Shown in pieces: positions 8,818 through 19,897 of a stretch of 64,000 bases of DNA. The stretch lies in the NCBI GenBank assembly GCA_016190375.1, contig JACPQR010000156.1, positions 1 through 64,000 of the forward strand, in the 5' to 3' direction. Under the pieces are notes generated by a model. The model was not told the origin of the DNA. It was given only the letters and a program-made list of their open reading frames with translations, and ran no database searches. Each line of letters opens with the position of its first letter. Within the stretch, counting starts at the first letter, position 1. The stretch comes from Deltaproteobacteria bacterium (GTDB lineage: Bacteria; Myxococcota_A; Polyangia; JACPQR01). The position numbers were made by a program, and so were the translations under genes.

Positions 8818-9804
8818 ATGCGCAAGTGGTCGATCCTCGCCCTGATGCTCCTCGAGGCCTCGCAGGCCCGGGCTGCCGAGCGCGAGCTCACGACGATTGC
8901 CGCGTTCTGCCAGGTGTGCCGTGCAGCGAGGCCCACCGATCGGGTCGCCTTCCCGGGCGACGCGTTCCAGCGCGGACAGGCCCGCATGAGGCACGCGGAG
9001 GCCCGGCTGCAGACGCTCGAGACGCTCTATCGCGCCACCCTTCCTCAGGGTGCGTTCCGCTTCGGCGAGTACGACTTCGAGAGCGGCGTCCTGCCGGTCG
9101 ACACCCGACATGCATTTCGGTTCTTCGGCGGCGTCGTGACGCTGTACACGTCCAGCAACGAACCGATTGCCTTCGAGGTGGAGCCGGATCGCGCCAGAGC
9201 GCTGGTCGATCAGGTCGGCCGCGGACGCGCGCGGCTCGTGATCGGCTTCCTCGTGGCCTTCGACGACACCGAGTCGGATCCGTGCCTGGTTCGACCATCG
9301 GGCTCCATGGCCGTGCGGGCGGATCTGGCTTTCTCCGAGGTGGTCGACCCGTCAGGTCGCGTCCTGGCGCGGATGCAGACGGAGCGACTCGACGAGGTGC
9401 TGCCCTCGAGCCCGCCGGAGCCCGGGCCTGGGGGAAGCGCGCAGAGCCCCACCATGGACGCCGGCTCGGTGACCGTCGCACCTCCGACGGTCACGGGCGA
9501 CGCGAGGCGCAGGGCCGCGATCGACGCCTTCATCGCGGGGGGGGGCGCCACGATCTCCGCGCTCGTCCGCCCGTGTCGGGCCGTCGGGGCCAGGGCCGGG
9601 GGTCGCACGCGCGGCAGCCTCGTGGTCGCGATGGACGTCGACGCCGCGGGTGCCGTCTCGGGCTTGCGTGTCGAGGTCGACTCCATCGGAAATGGGGAGC
9701 TCGCCCGCTGCGTCGTCGAGCGGATGGGTGGCCTCCGCTATCCTGGCGGCTCCGGCCGGGGCAGGGTGCAGGTCTCGCTGCCCCTGATGTTCACCGACGA
9801 GTAG
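8818..9804 (+). CDS. Secreted protein with AgmX/PglI-type C-terminal domain
   Basis: A 328-residue predicted periplasmic protein with a signal peptide ending near ASQARA (19). Residues 25-190 form an unrecognised domain. A Pro/Ser-rich linker follows (about 200-225). The C-terminal 90 residues (G-x-L-V-V-A-M-D-V-D, then GNGELARCVVERM and a YPGGSGRG turn) look like the AgmX/PglI or TonB-like C-terminal domain common in myxobacterial adventurous-motility and envelope proteins. In relatives this domain is found on proteins of energised or cell-envelope complexes. The start ATG has GGGGA 7 nt upstream. Function is not known. Confidence 0.75.
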   Translation: MRKWSILALMLLEASQARAAERELTTIAAFCQVCRAARPTDRVAFPGDAFQRGQARMRHAEARLQTLETLYRATLPQGAFRFGEYDFESGVLPVDTRHAFRFFGGVVTLYTSSNEPIAFEVEPDRARALVDQVGRGRARLVIGFLVAFDDTESDPCLVRPSGSMAVRADLAFSEVVDPSGRVLARMQTERLDEVLPSSPPEPGPGGSAQSPTMDAGSVTVAPPTVTGDARRRAAIDAFIAGGGATISALVRPCRAVGARAGGRTRGSLVVAMDVDAAGAVSGLRVEVDSIGNGELARCVVERMGGLRYPGGSGRGRVQVSLPLMFTDE

Positions 9805-9809
9805 CGCCA

Positions 9810-10436
9810 TCACGGTCCGTCGACCTGAGCGAGGCTGCTCCAGAGGTACCAGGACGCGACGGTTGCGTATGGGCGCCACGGCGCGCCGATCCGGACCACG
9901 TCCCGCGGCCGCGGCAGAGAGCGCAGCCGGTAGGCGCGCTGGATAGCCTTCTGGATGCCCAGGTCGAGCTCCGGCAGGACGTCCTGCCGACCAAGCTGGA
10001 AGATGAGGAACATCTGCGCCGTCCAGCGGCCGATCCCGTGGACCTGCACGAGCGTCTCGATCACCTCCTCGTCGGCAAGGAAGTCGATCGAGTCGAGCGC
10101 GACCTCGCGGCTCGCGACCTTCGAGGCGAGGTCGCGCAGGTAGCCGAGCTTCTGCCGCGACAGCCCGGCCGCGCGCAGCCGATCCCCGGGGGTGCACAGG
10201 AGCTCCTCCGGCGATGGCGTCCGACCGCCGTGGAGCTCCTCGAAGCGGCCGTAGATGGTGGCGGCGGCCTTGCCCGAGAGCTGCTGGTAGACGATGGCGC
10301 GGCAGAGGGCGCAGAAGTGGCTCCGCTGGGCGTTGACCCGGAACCGGCAGCGCCCTACCTGTTCGATGACGCGGGCCAGCTTCGGGTCCGCCGCACGCAG
10401 ATGGAGGACCGCTCTTCGTCCTGGTGAGATGCTCAT
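9810..10436 (-). CDS. DNA-3-methyladenine glycosylase II family (AlkA/Mag-like)
   Basis: A 208-residue HhH-GPD base-excision glycosylase; relatives remove alkylated purines such as 3-methyladenine. The helix-hairpin-helix appears as VHGIGRWTAQMFLI, and the catalytic Asp is in LPELDLGIQKA (about 157). The protein lacks the N-terminal TBP-like domain of E. coli AlkA and so matches the shorter MAG1-type form. Residues 30-60 contain FCALCRAIVYQQLSGKAA, typical of the family. The start at 10436 gives the usual length; there is no clear ribosome-binding site. The 3' end is 5 bp from the convergent AgmX-like gene. Confidence 0.93.
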   Translation of the reverse strand: MSISPGRRAVLHLRAADPKLARVIEQVGRCRFRVNAQRSHFCALCRAIVYQQLSGKAAATIYGRFEELHGGRTPSPEELLCTPGDRLRAAGLSRQKLGYLRDLASKVASREVALDSIDFLADEEVIETLVQVHGIGRWTAQMFLIFQLGRQDVLPELDLGIQKAIQRAYRLRSLPRPRDVVRIGAPWRPYATVASWYLWSSLAQVDGP

Positions 10437-10628
10437 GCGACGAGAAGACTCGCGCAAAGGCGAACTGGCGCCAAGATTCGCAGAGTGGATGAGCCTCGAG
10501 GACATCGGCGCGAGGCCGCACAGGGCAATGTGCCACAAGCGATCTGAGATCAGTCAGCCTACTCGACGGGTGACAAGGAAATGACTCGTTTTTCGACCGG
10601 GTATCGGGCTTGCTTGGGGCCAGACGGT

Positions 10629-11243
10629 ATGAGACATGTCATCTGGCTCTTGCTGGCCGGCGGGCTCGCATGTACCGGCAGCGAGCCCGCCACCAATGAC
10701 GCCGTCGTCTCCGAGCTCCGCATCCGTCCGGCGAGCCCGGTCGTGTCTCGTGGACGAAGAATCCAGCTCGTGGCCGAGGCGATGACCGCCGACGGCTTCT
10801 CGTACGATCAGAACTCCGTGGTCGCCTGGTCGGTCGCCGACGAGTCGATCCTCGCGGTCGACGACATCGGCATCGCGCGGGGAATGTCCCGCGGAGCCAC
10901 GACGGTCACCGCGACGCATCCGGATGGTCCGATCGCGAGCGTGGACGTCGAGGTCCTGGCGGACGACGTCGAGTCGGTGCGCGTGGCTCCCACGGGCCCG
11001 GCCGTCGAGGTGGGCGACTCGATCGAGCTGACCGCGACCGCGACGCTCCAGGACGGCTCCGAAGAGGACGTCACGCAGCAGGCGAGCTGGGCGTGCAACA
11101 ACCTCGCCGCGGCGAGCGTCGACGATGGCGAGAACAAGGGCAGGGTCACGGGCGTCGAGGCCGGTCAGGCGACCATCGCTGCGACCTTCCTGGGAGTGCG
11201 CGGGACGACCAGCCTCACCGTCTCCGATGGAGGTGAGCGATGA
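10629..11243 (+). CDS. Lipoprotein with two bacterial Ig-like (Big_2) domains
   Basis: A predicted 204-residue outer-membrane or surface lipoprotein. The signal peptide MRHVIWLLLAGGLAC places lipidation at C15. Two Big_2/intimin-like domains follow (about 28-112 and 113-200), each with the pattern VxVxPxxPxVxxGxxxxLxAxA then VxGVxxGxAxIxA. Its stop overlaps the start of the PHM-like gene by 4 nt (ATGA), so the two are probably translated together and may work together outside the cell, with this protein acting as a spacer or ligand-binding partner. That role is inference. An alternative upstream ATG at 10581 is unlikely because it would mask the signal peptide. Confidence 0.85.
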   Translation: MRHVIWLLLAGGLACTGSEPATNDAVVSELRIRPASPVVSRGRRIQLVAEAMTADGFSYDQNSVVAWSVADESILAVDDIGIARGMSRGATTVTATHPDGPIASVDVEVLADDVESVRVAPTGPAVEVGDSIELTATATLQDGSEEDVTQQASWACNNLAAASVDDGENKGRVTGVEAGQATIAATFLGVRGTTSLTVSDGGER

Positions 11244-12199
11244 GAGCGCCGGCCAGGGGCTCGAGCGCGTGGGCGCCGATCATGTCACTCGTCTGCGGTC
11301 TCGACGGATGCAGCGACGCCGAGCCGGAGCGCGTCGACCTCCCGGCGCCCCGGACGGGTTTCCAGCTCGGCACGGGCTCGTTCGACGTGCCCGCCGGGAG
11401 CGAGCTGCAGGACTGTTACTACTTCCGCGTGCCGGAGGCGACCAACGTCAACCGGTTCGAGATCGCGCAGGCCGGCGGAACCCACCACATGAACATGTTC
11501 CGCGTCTCGGAGCCATCGTCCTTCGACGACGGCGAGGTCCAGCGCGGCTGCTGGGACAGCCTTCCGTTCCAGGACTGGGGCCTCATCGTCAACTCGCAGG
11601 TCTCCTCGGGTGCGCGAGGCGGCGGAGTGGTCGAGTGGCAGCTCCCCGAGGGAGTCGCGGTCCGGCTGACCGAGGGCGAGCTGATCATGATCCAGACCCA
11701 TTACGTCAACGGCGAGACGCAAGAGACCTCGAGCGGCCTCGGAGAGGTGGTGATCAACTTCCACGGCATCCCGGACCGCGAGGTGACCGCGGAGATGGGC
11801 TCGATGTTCGCGAACAACCGGAACCTCTACCTCAAGTCCGGCGAGGACGCCTCGTACACCTCGGTCTGCCGGGTTCCCGACGCGATCCAGCTCCTGGCGC
11901 TCTCCGGCCACTTCCATAGTCGGGGGAGCGAGTTCACCGTGGCGGTCGCCGACGACCAGGGCAGGGCCGGCGACGTCCTCTACGAGAGCACCGCCTGGGA
12001 CGACCCGCCATTCCAGACACTCGGCGAATCAGGGGTGGCGATCCCGGCTGGCGGGGGGCTCTCCTATACCTGCTCCTTCCACAACGGCGAGGACTATGAC
12101 ATCGTGTTTGGTCCCCACGTCGAGTTCGAGGAGCATTGCAACCTCTTCGCCTTCTACACCCCGAAGCTCACCGATCAGGGAGCACTTTACTGTTTCTAG
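11240..12199 (+). CDS. PHM-like copper type II monooxygenase-fold protein
   Basis: A 319-residue protein resembling peptidylglycine alpha-hydroxylating/dopamine beta-monooxygenase domains. The CuH-site histidines are H82-H83 (THHMNMFR) and H154 (QTHYVNG). The CuM-site pair H224-x-H226 lies in GHFHSRG. In animal PHM the third CuM ligand is a Met in a segment EMCNL; here the matching segment is EEHCNLF, with His299 at the Met position. Paired cysteines (C59, C104, C210, C278, C300, C318) suit an exported, disulphide-bonded enzyme, and the N-terminus (SLVCGLDGC) could be a lipoprotein signal. It is coupled to both neighbours. The substrate is unknown; peptide amidation should not be assumed. Confidence 0.82.
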   Translation: MRAPARGSSAWAPIMSLVCGLDGCSDAEPERVDLPAPRTGFQLGTGSFDVPAGSELQDCYYFRVPEATNVNRFEIAQAGGTHHMNMFRVSEPSSFDDGEVQRGCWDSLPFQDWGLIVNSQVSSGARGGGVVEWQLPEGVAVRLTEGELIMIQTHYVNGETQETSSGLGEVVINFHGIPDREVTAEMGSMFANNRNLYLKSGEDASYTSVCRVPDAIQLLALSGHFHSRGSEFTVAVADDQGRAGDVLYESTAWDDPPFQTLGESGVAIPAGGGLSYTCSFHNGEDYDIVFGPHVEFEEHCNLFAFYTPKLTDQGALYCF

Positions 12200-12771
12200 G
12201 GCTCGCGCTCGTCATCGCCGGTTGCGGCGACGACGACGGCGACGACTGTCCGGCCGAGGGAGACGCCGACTGCTCGGCCGCCCATGACGTCGAGGGCAGC
12301 TTCGACGTCGGGACCGGCGATCCGGAGCGGCCGGATTTCTTCGAGCTATCCGCCGACGGGAGAGTCGACCTGTTCCCCGGGCCGCAGCAGGGCTACCACG
12401 GCTTCTTCCAGGTGCGGGCCAAGGGGATCTGCCCGAACCGTGTCGTCTTCCGCCGCAGCATCCGCGAGCCGGGGGCCACCCAGGTCATCCGATACCAGGA
12501 GGACCGCTTCCGTCTCGTCGACGACGGCGCCGGCAGCTTCACGCTTCCCCGCGGGCAGGCCACGTTCATCTGCCCCTCGAACGCGCCCGGCGTGGCCATG
12601 GGAGGACGCGAGCTCGACCTCGAGGTCGCCCTCGTCGAGGAGCCCTCCGAGTGCGACGAGCTTGCGCCGCGGACGATCACCACTCGCGTCACGATCGTGC
12701 CCACCTGCGCCGAGAGCGACACGCTCTGCTCCGAGGACTGGGTCGCCGGCTGCGCAGCTCCGCCTGAGTAG
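12136..12771 (+). CDS. Small lipoprotein overlapping the PHM-like gene
   Basis: A 211-residue predicted lipoprotein. The frame runs from a TTG at 12136 inside the 3' end of the PHM-like gene, giving a 64-nt overlap. The first 30 residues look like a lipoprotein signal with lipobox VIAGC, followed by an Asp-rich linker (GDDDGDD). No better start codon precedes the hydrophobic stretch, so the TTG is accepted with some doubt. The mature part (60-210) has four to six cysteines and looks like a beta-rich domain; I do not recognise it. It is the third member of the Ig-lipoprotein/PHM-like/lipoprotein set. Confidence 0.65.
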   Translation: MQPLRLLHPEAHRSGSTLLFLGLALVIAGCGDDDGDDCPAEGDADCSAAHDVEGSFDVGTGDPERPDFFELSADGRVDLFPGPQQGYHGFFQVRAKGICPNRVVFRRSIREPGATQVIRYQEDRFRLVDDGAGSFTLPRGQATFICPSNAPGVAMGGRELDLEVALVEEPSECDELAPRTITTRVTIVPTCAESDTLCSEDWVAGCAAPPE

Positions 12772-12802
12772 GGAGTTTCGGGACTCTCGCTTGGGAACTT
12801 GT

Positions 12803-12808
12803 TAACCT
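12803..12808 (+). promoter_or_regulatory. Candidate -10 hexamer (TAACCT)
   Basis: TAACCT ends 10 nt before the GTG start of kinase 1 at 12819. No Shine-Dalgarno sequence precedes the start. The same hexamer occurs at 25967-25972 upstream of mlaF. No clear -35 is visible. Confidence 0.28.
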
Positions 12809-12818
12809 CGTCCCGTCC

Positions 12819-16739
<3,921 letters not shown>

Positions 16740-16756
16740 GGGCCTGCCGCGAATCC

Positions 16757-17296
16757 CTACTGCCGCCCAGGAGAGGCCTCACCGCGCGCCAGGGCGGATA
16801 GCTCGCGGAAGTAGCGCTCGCAGAGGACGTGCAGCGCGCGGACGGTGGAGCGGAACGCGCGGCGATCGAAGTTCGAGTCAGTCGAGACGACGGCTCCAAG
16901 GCGTGTCTCGCCGTCCGACGGATCCCACTCGAGCTTGCCGACCAGCATCTCGTTGTTCATCTCCATCATGCGACGCAGCGTGGGCAGGAGGTGCGCGCTC
17001 GAAGCGGGGAGCATCAGGTAGCGGTTGGCCCACATGTACACCGTGTCGCTCTCGTCGCTGTACTCCATCACCATGTCGAACGTGACGCCCAGGCTGTTCG
17101 ATCGGTAGCTGTAGCGACAGCGCCCGAGGTTCGCGTTCTCCGTCGTGCACCGGGCCTGTAGGCCCATGTGCTCCAGCTCCTCGCGGACCATCGGGAGGTA
17201 GCGCGGCTCTTGCGGCTGGGCTGGGGGCTCTTGGGCGAGAGCGGTGGCGGGGATGCTCGCCGAGACCAGGAGCGCGAGGCGCGTGAGTGACTTCAT
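16757..17296 (-). CDS. Exported YbjN-like protein
   Basis: A 179-residue protein with a Sec signal peptide (cleavage near ATALAQ). The mature part resembles the YbjN / type III chaperone-like fold: an N-terminal helix (LPMVREELEHMG), a strand-rich core, then the helix-strand pattern LRRMMEMNNEMLVGKLEW and a long C-terminal helix. Exported YbjN-like proteins occur in several proteobacteria without an agreed function. The start at 17296 is preferred because GGAG lies 7 nt upstream; an in-frame ATG at 17308 is the alternative. It follows the signal-peptidase-like gene by 16 bp on the same strand and may be the last member of the thi run. Confidence 0.72.
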   Translation of the reverse strand: MKSLTRLALLVSASIPATALAQEPPAQPQEPRYLPMVREELEHMGLQARCTTENANLGRCRYSYRSNSLGVTFDMVMEYSDESDTVYMWANRYLMLPASSAHLLPTLRRMMEMNNEMLVGKLEWDPSDGETRLGAVVSTDSNFDRRAFRSTVRALHVLCERYFRELSALARGEASPGRQ

Positions 17297-17312
17297 CGGT
17301 TTCTCCATCTGG

Positions 17313-17924
17313 TTACTCGATCCACGTGAAGCGCCGATCGGCGGGTGAGGTTATACCCTGTCCGGGCCCGGGCAAGAGCAGCAGAAACGCCCTTCCCTTG
17401 CAGAGCGACGGGTGGACCTCGCCGAAGGCGCGGCTGTCGGTACCGCTCGGCCGGTTGTCGGCGAGCAGGTACCAACCGGACTCGACCTCCACCTCCCGCA
17501 TCTGCACCGGGTGGGCGGGGTCGACTGCCGTCAGCCAGCTCCGGCCCGAGCCGAGCGTCTCGCGAACGAGGCGCAGCTCCTGATCTCCCGTGAGGCGGAA
17601 CGTGTCCGGCTCCGGTGAGGTCACGGCGACCGCCGTCCCGTTCAGGAAGAGAGCTCCGCGCTCGATCGCAACCTCGTCCCCGGCGACTCCAACGAGCCTG
17701 CCGATGACCCGGCGTCCCGGCTCCCTCGGGTGCTCGCAGACGACCACGTCGCCGCGCTCGGGGCTGGCGCGCGTGTAGACGGCGATCTGATCACCGGTCA
17801 GGATGTTCGGAGCCATGTAGTCGTGTCCGAGCTCCTCGATCTCGAAGAGGAGGAACTTGGCGACGACGAAGGCGACGAGGAGGACGAGGAGCGTCCACCC
17901 CGCGGCGCGGCCCAGACCTCTCAT
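17313..17924 (-). CDS. S26 signal-peptidase-like protein lacking the catalytic Ser and Lys
   Basis: A 203-residue single-pass membrane protein (TM about 9-27) with the S26A fold. Box B, normally S-x-SMxPTL-x-x-GD, reads GHDYMAPNILTGD, so the nucleophile Ser is Tyr36. Box D, normally IKRxVGLPGD, reads IGRLVGVAGD, so the catalytic Lys is Gly75. Box E is kept (ADNRPSGTDSRAFG). The minus-strand codons around Tyr36 (GAC TAC ATG) were checked directly. The protein therefore has the shape of LepB but should not cleave signal peptides by the known Ser-Lys mechanism. It may bind signal peptides or assist another peptidase (inference). Its ATG overlaps the thiE stop (ATGA). Confidence 0.85.
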   Translation of the reverse strand: MRGLGRAAGWTLLVLLVAFVVAKFLLFEIEELGHDYMAPNILTGDQIAVYTRASPERGDVVVCEHPREPGRRVIGRLVGVAGDEVAIERGALFLNGTAVAVTSPEPDTFRLTGDQELRLVRETLGSGRSWLTAVDPAHPVQMREVEVESGWYLLADNRPSGTDSRAFGEVHPSLCKGRAFLLLLPGPGQGITSPADRRFTWIE

Positions 17925-18466
17925 CGAACCACCTCGAGGAGCGCATCCAGCCGGCTCGCAGCGCGCAGCACCGCGACTCCCGCGGCTCCCGCGCCGAGGG
18001 CCGCGCGGGCGTTCGTCTGATCGATCCCGCCGATCGCCAGCACGGGGATCGCGAGACGGCGAGCCGCGGCCCCAAGGGCGCCGAGGCCGACGCCGTCACC
18101 CTTGCCCGGCGAGGCGAAGACCGGGCCGAAAACGGCGTAGTCTGCGCCCGTGGCCCGGCCGAGGTCCGAGTCGGCGTGCAGGGAGACGCCGACGAGCGCC
18201 TCCGGGCCGACCACTCGGCGGGCGTCCTCCACCGATAGCCCGACCTCCGGCAAGTGCACGCCGGCCGCGCCGGTCGCGCGGCACACGTCGGCGCGGTCGT
18301 TGACGATCACCCGCGCTCCGGCCGCGCCGAGCTCGCGCGCCGCGACGGCGAGGGCGCGGCCGCTCGCAGCGCGATCGCGGATCTGCACGGCCACGAAATC
18401 CTGCGTGGCGGCGCGGCCGAGCTCGATGTGCGCGAGATCCACGACGAGCATCAGGCGGGGTATCAC
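17921..18466 (-). CDS. thiE: Thiamine phosphate synthase (ThiE/TenI family)
   Basis: A 181-residue TIM-barrel protein of the ThiE/TenI family. ThiE joins the pyrimidine and thiazole phosphates to make thiamine phosphate. Visible motifs are RVIVNDRADVCRATGAAGVH, the phosphate loop ending in PVLAIGGI, and SLHADSDLGRA followed by FGPVFASPGKG. I start it at a GTG (18466) preceded by GGGAGGG; this GTG overlaps the stop of the preceding TPR ORF (GTGA). An in-frame ATG at 18532 would add an Arg-rich leader that also reads the upstream ORF. It is shorter than typical ThiE (about 210), so a TenI-like role cannot be excluded, but adjacency to thiG supports ThiE. Confidence 0.85.
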   Translation of the reverse strand: MIPRLMLVVDLAHIELGRAATQDFVAVQIRDRAASGRALAVAARELGAAGARVIVNDRADVCRATGAAGVHLPEVGLSVEDARRVVGPEALVGVSLHADSDLGRATGADYAVFGPVFASPGKGDGVGLGALGAAARRLAIPVLAIGGIDQTNARAALGAGAAGVAVLRAASRLDALLEVVR

Positions 18467-18741
18467 GGCCGCCCTCCCGGATCCTGGCCGGCGTCGGCAG
18501 CCTCGAGCCGCATCCTCGCGCGCTCGGCCCACCGGCTAGAGGGGTAGCGGTCGACGAGGAACCGCCAGGTCTCGCGAGCCGCCCGGCGTTCGCCCCGCGC
18601 TTAGAGGCGTCTTCCCAGCGAGTAGACGACCTCCGCCGCGTCGTCTCGTCGCGCGTATCGAATGGGCTCGGGGTCGCCGCATTGCGCGGGTGCGGCGCCC
18701 AGCGTGGCCACGGTCGAGAGCAGTAACAGCGACGATCGCAC
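18463..18741 (-). pseudogene. Small exported TPR-like ORF with one in-frame TAA, between thiG and thiE
   Basis: A 93-codon frame from GTG at 18741 to TGA at 18463-18465, broken by a single TAA at 18601-18603 (codon 47). Its GTG overlaps the thiG stop (TAGTG) and its TGA overlaps the thiE GTG (GTGA), so the frame fits both neighbours exactly. Codons 1-16 encode a signal-like segment (RSSLLLLSTVATLGAAPA). After the stop the same frame reads ARGERRAARETWRFLVDRYP then SSRWAERARMRLE, a typical TPR helix pair. The two halves look like one protein of about 92 residues. The TAA may be a nonsense mutation, a sequencing or assembly error, or a recoded codon. It is also possible that only the 46-residue first part is made. 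Confidence 0.65.
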
Positions 18742-19526
18742 TATCCGATCATCCCGCCCAGGGGGCTGGACGCGCTCGCGTGGAGCTTCGGCTCCACCCT
18801 GCCGGCGAGGAACGCCTTGCGACCCGCGCTCACGGCCTCGCGCATCGCTTGGGCCATGAGCACCGGGTCGCGCGCACCTGCGATTCCCGTGTTCATCAGC
18901 ACCCCGTCGCAGCCGAGCTCCATCGCTATTGCCGCGTCGGAGGCCGTTCCGACTCCGGCGTCGACGATCACCGGGACTCCGACCGTCTCGCGCAAGATCC
19001 GGATGTTCACGGGATTGCGGATCCCCAGCGCGGAGCCGATGGGGGCGCCCAGAGGCATCACCGCCGCGCAGCCCGCGTCCTCGAGCCTCCTGGCCACGAC
19101 GGGATCGTCGTTCGTGTAGGGCAGGACGACGAAACCCTCCTTGACGAGGATCGGCGCCGCCTTCAAGAGCTCGCCCGTGTCCGGAAAGAGCGTGCGCTTG
19201 TCGCCGATCACCTCCAGCTTGACGATGTCCCCCGCGCCGGCCTCGCGGGCGAGGCGGCACGTCCTCACCGCGTCCTCGGCGGTGTGGCAACCCGCGGTGT
19301 TGGGCAACAGCGTGTACGGCCTCAGCGCCGACCAGAACTCGGCTTGCCCGGCGTCCCCGAGCGGGATCCTCCTGACCGCCACCGTGACGATGGACGCGCC
19401 GCTGGCGGCGAGCGCGGCCTTCATCTGGTCGACCGAAGCGTATTTCCCGGTGCCCAGGAGGAGGCGCGACGAGAAGGAGCGGCCGGCGAGGACGAGGGGG
19501 TCGGATCCGTCCGAGATCTCTCCCAT
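18741..19526 (-). CDS. thiG: Thiazole synthase ThiG
   Basis: A 261-residue TIM-barrel enzyme that builds the thiazole phosphate of thiamine from DXP, dehydroglycine (or glycine-derived imine) and ThiS thiocarboxylate. Visible signatures are SRLLLGTGKY, VTVAVRR, NTAGC, KLEVIGD, LPYTNDDP, VMPLGAPIGSALG and VIVDAGVGTASDAA. The Lys that forms the Schiff base is in VKLEVIGD. Start at 19526 has GGAGGAGG 8 nt upstream, at the end of thiS; an in-frame ATG at 19562 is inside thiS and less likely. The order thiS-thiG with a 4-bp gap is standard. The stop overlaps the GTG of the next ORF. Confidence 0.97.
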   Translation of the reverse strand: MGEISDGSDPLVLAGRSFSSRLLLGTGKYASVDQMKAALAASGASIVTVAVRRIPLGDAGQAEFWSALRPYTLLPNTAGCHTAEDAVRTCRLAREAGAGDIVKLEVIGDKRTLFPDTGELLKAAPILVKEGFVVLPYTNDDPVVARRLEDAGCAAVMPLGAPIGSALGIRNPVNIRILRETVGVPVIVDAGVGTASDAAIAMELGCDGVLMNTGIAGARDPVLMAQAMREAVSAGRKAFLAGRVEPKLHASASSPLGGMIG

Positions 19527-19530
19527 CACT

Positions 19531-19752
19531 TCAACCTCCTCCCACGAAGTGGACGATTTCAACGGTGTCTTCGGCCTGAAGGACGTGAGTCGCGTGACGC
19601 GCGCGCGGGATCACCTGCCGGTTGACCTCTACCGCGACGCGGACCTCCCCGAGCCCCAGCGCGCACAGGAGGGCCGCAACCGTTGCTCCCCGTTCGACCG
19701 AGCGCGGCTGACCGTTCACCTGGACCTCGATCGACGCCTGCGTCTCGTCCAT
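19531..19752 (-). CDS. thiS: Sulphur carrier protein ThiS
   Basis: A 73-residue beta-grasp protein ending in VGGG, the C-terminal Gly-Gly that is adenylated and converted to a thiocarboxylate to donate sulphur to ThiG. Visible features are VQVNGQPRSVERGATVAALL, VAVEVNRQVIPR and EDTVEIVHFVGGG. The start at 19752 gives the normal length; the longer frame upstream is not ThiS-like. It heads the thi run. I looked for a TPP riboswitch between 19753 and 19897 and do not see the conserved CUGAGA and pyrophosphate-sensor elements on either strand. Confidence 0.94.
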   Translation of the reverse strand: MDETQASIEVQVNGQPRSVERGATVAALLCALGLGEVRVAVEVNRQVIPRARHATHVLQAEDTVEIVHFVGGG

Positions 19753-19897
19753 CGCGAAGCGGCGGTTTAGCCCAAGGGTGCTCGTCGTGTAAAGCCGGCC
19801 ACGCAGGGCGTCACCTCCGACACGGCGGCACCCGCGAACTGCCGGGCGCCCCATTGGCATGTCTGTTGACTGAATCCCCGGATGGCTGGTACTTCAG

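Noticed and set aside
10437..10628. Small RNA or promoter pair in the largest gap
   Set aside because: I see no convincing hairpin with T-run, no clear promoter pair and no small ORF; nothing can be supported here.
19753..19897. TPP riboswitch upstream of thiS
   Set aside because: The conserved CUGAGA and pyrophosphate-sensor elements are not visible on either strand.
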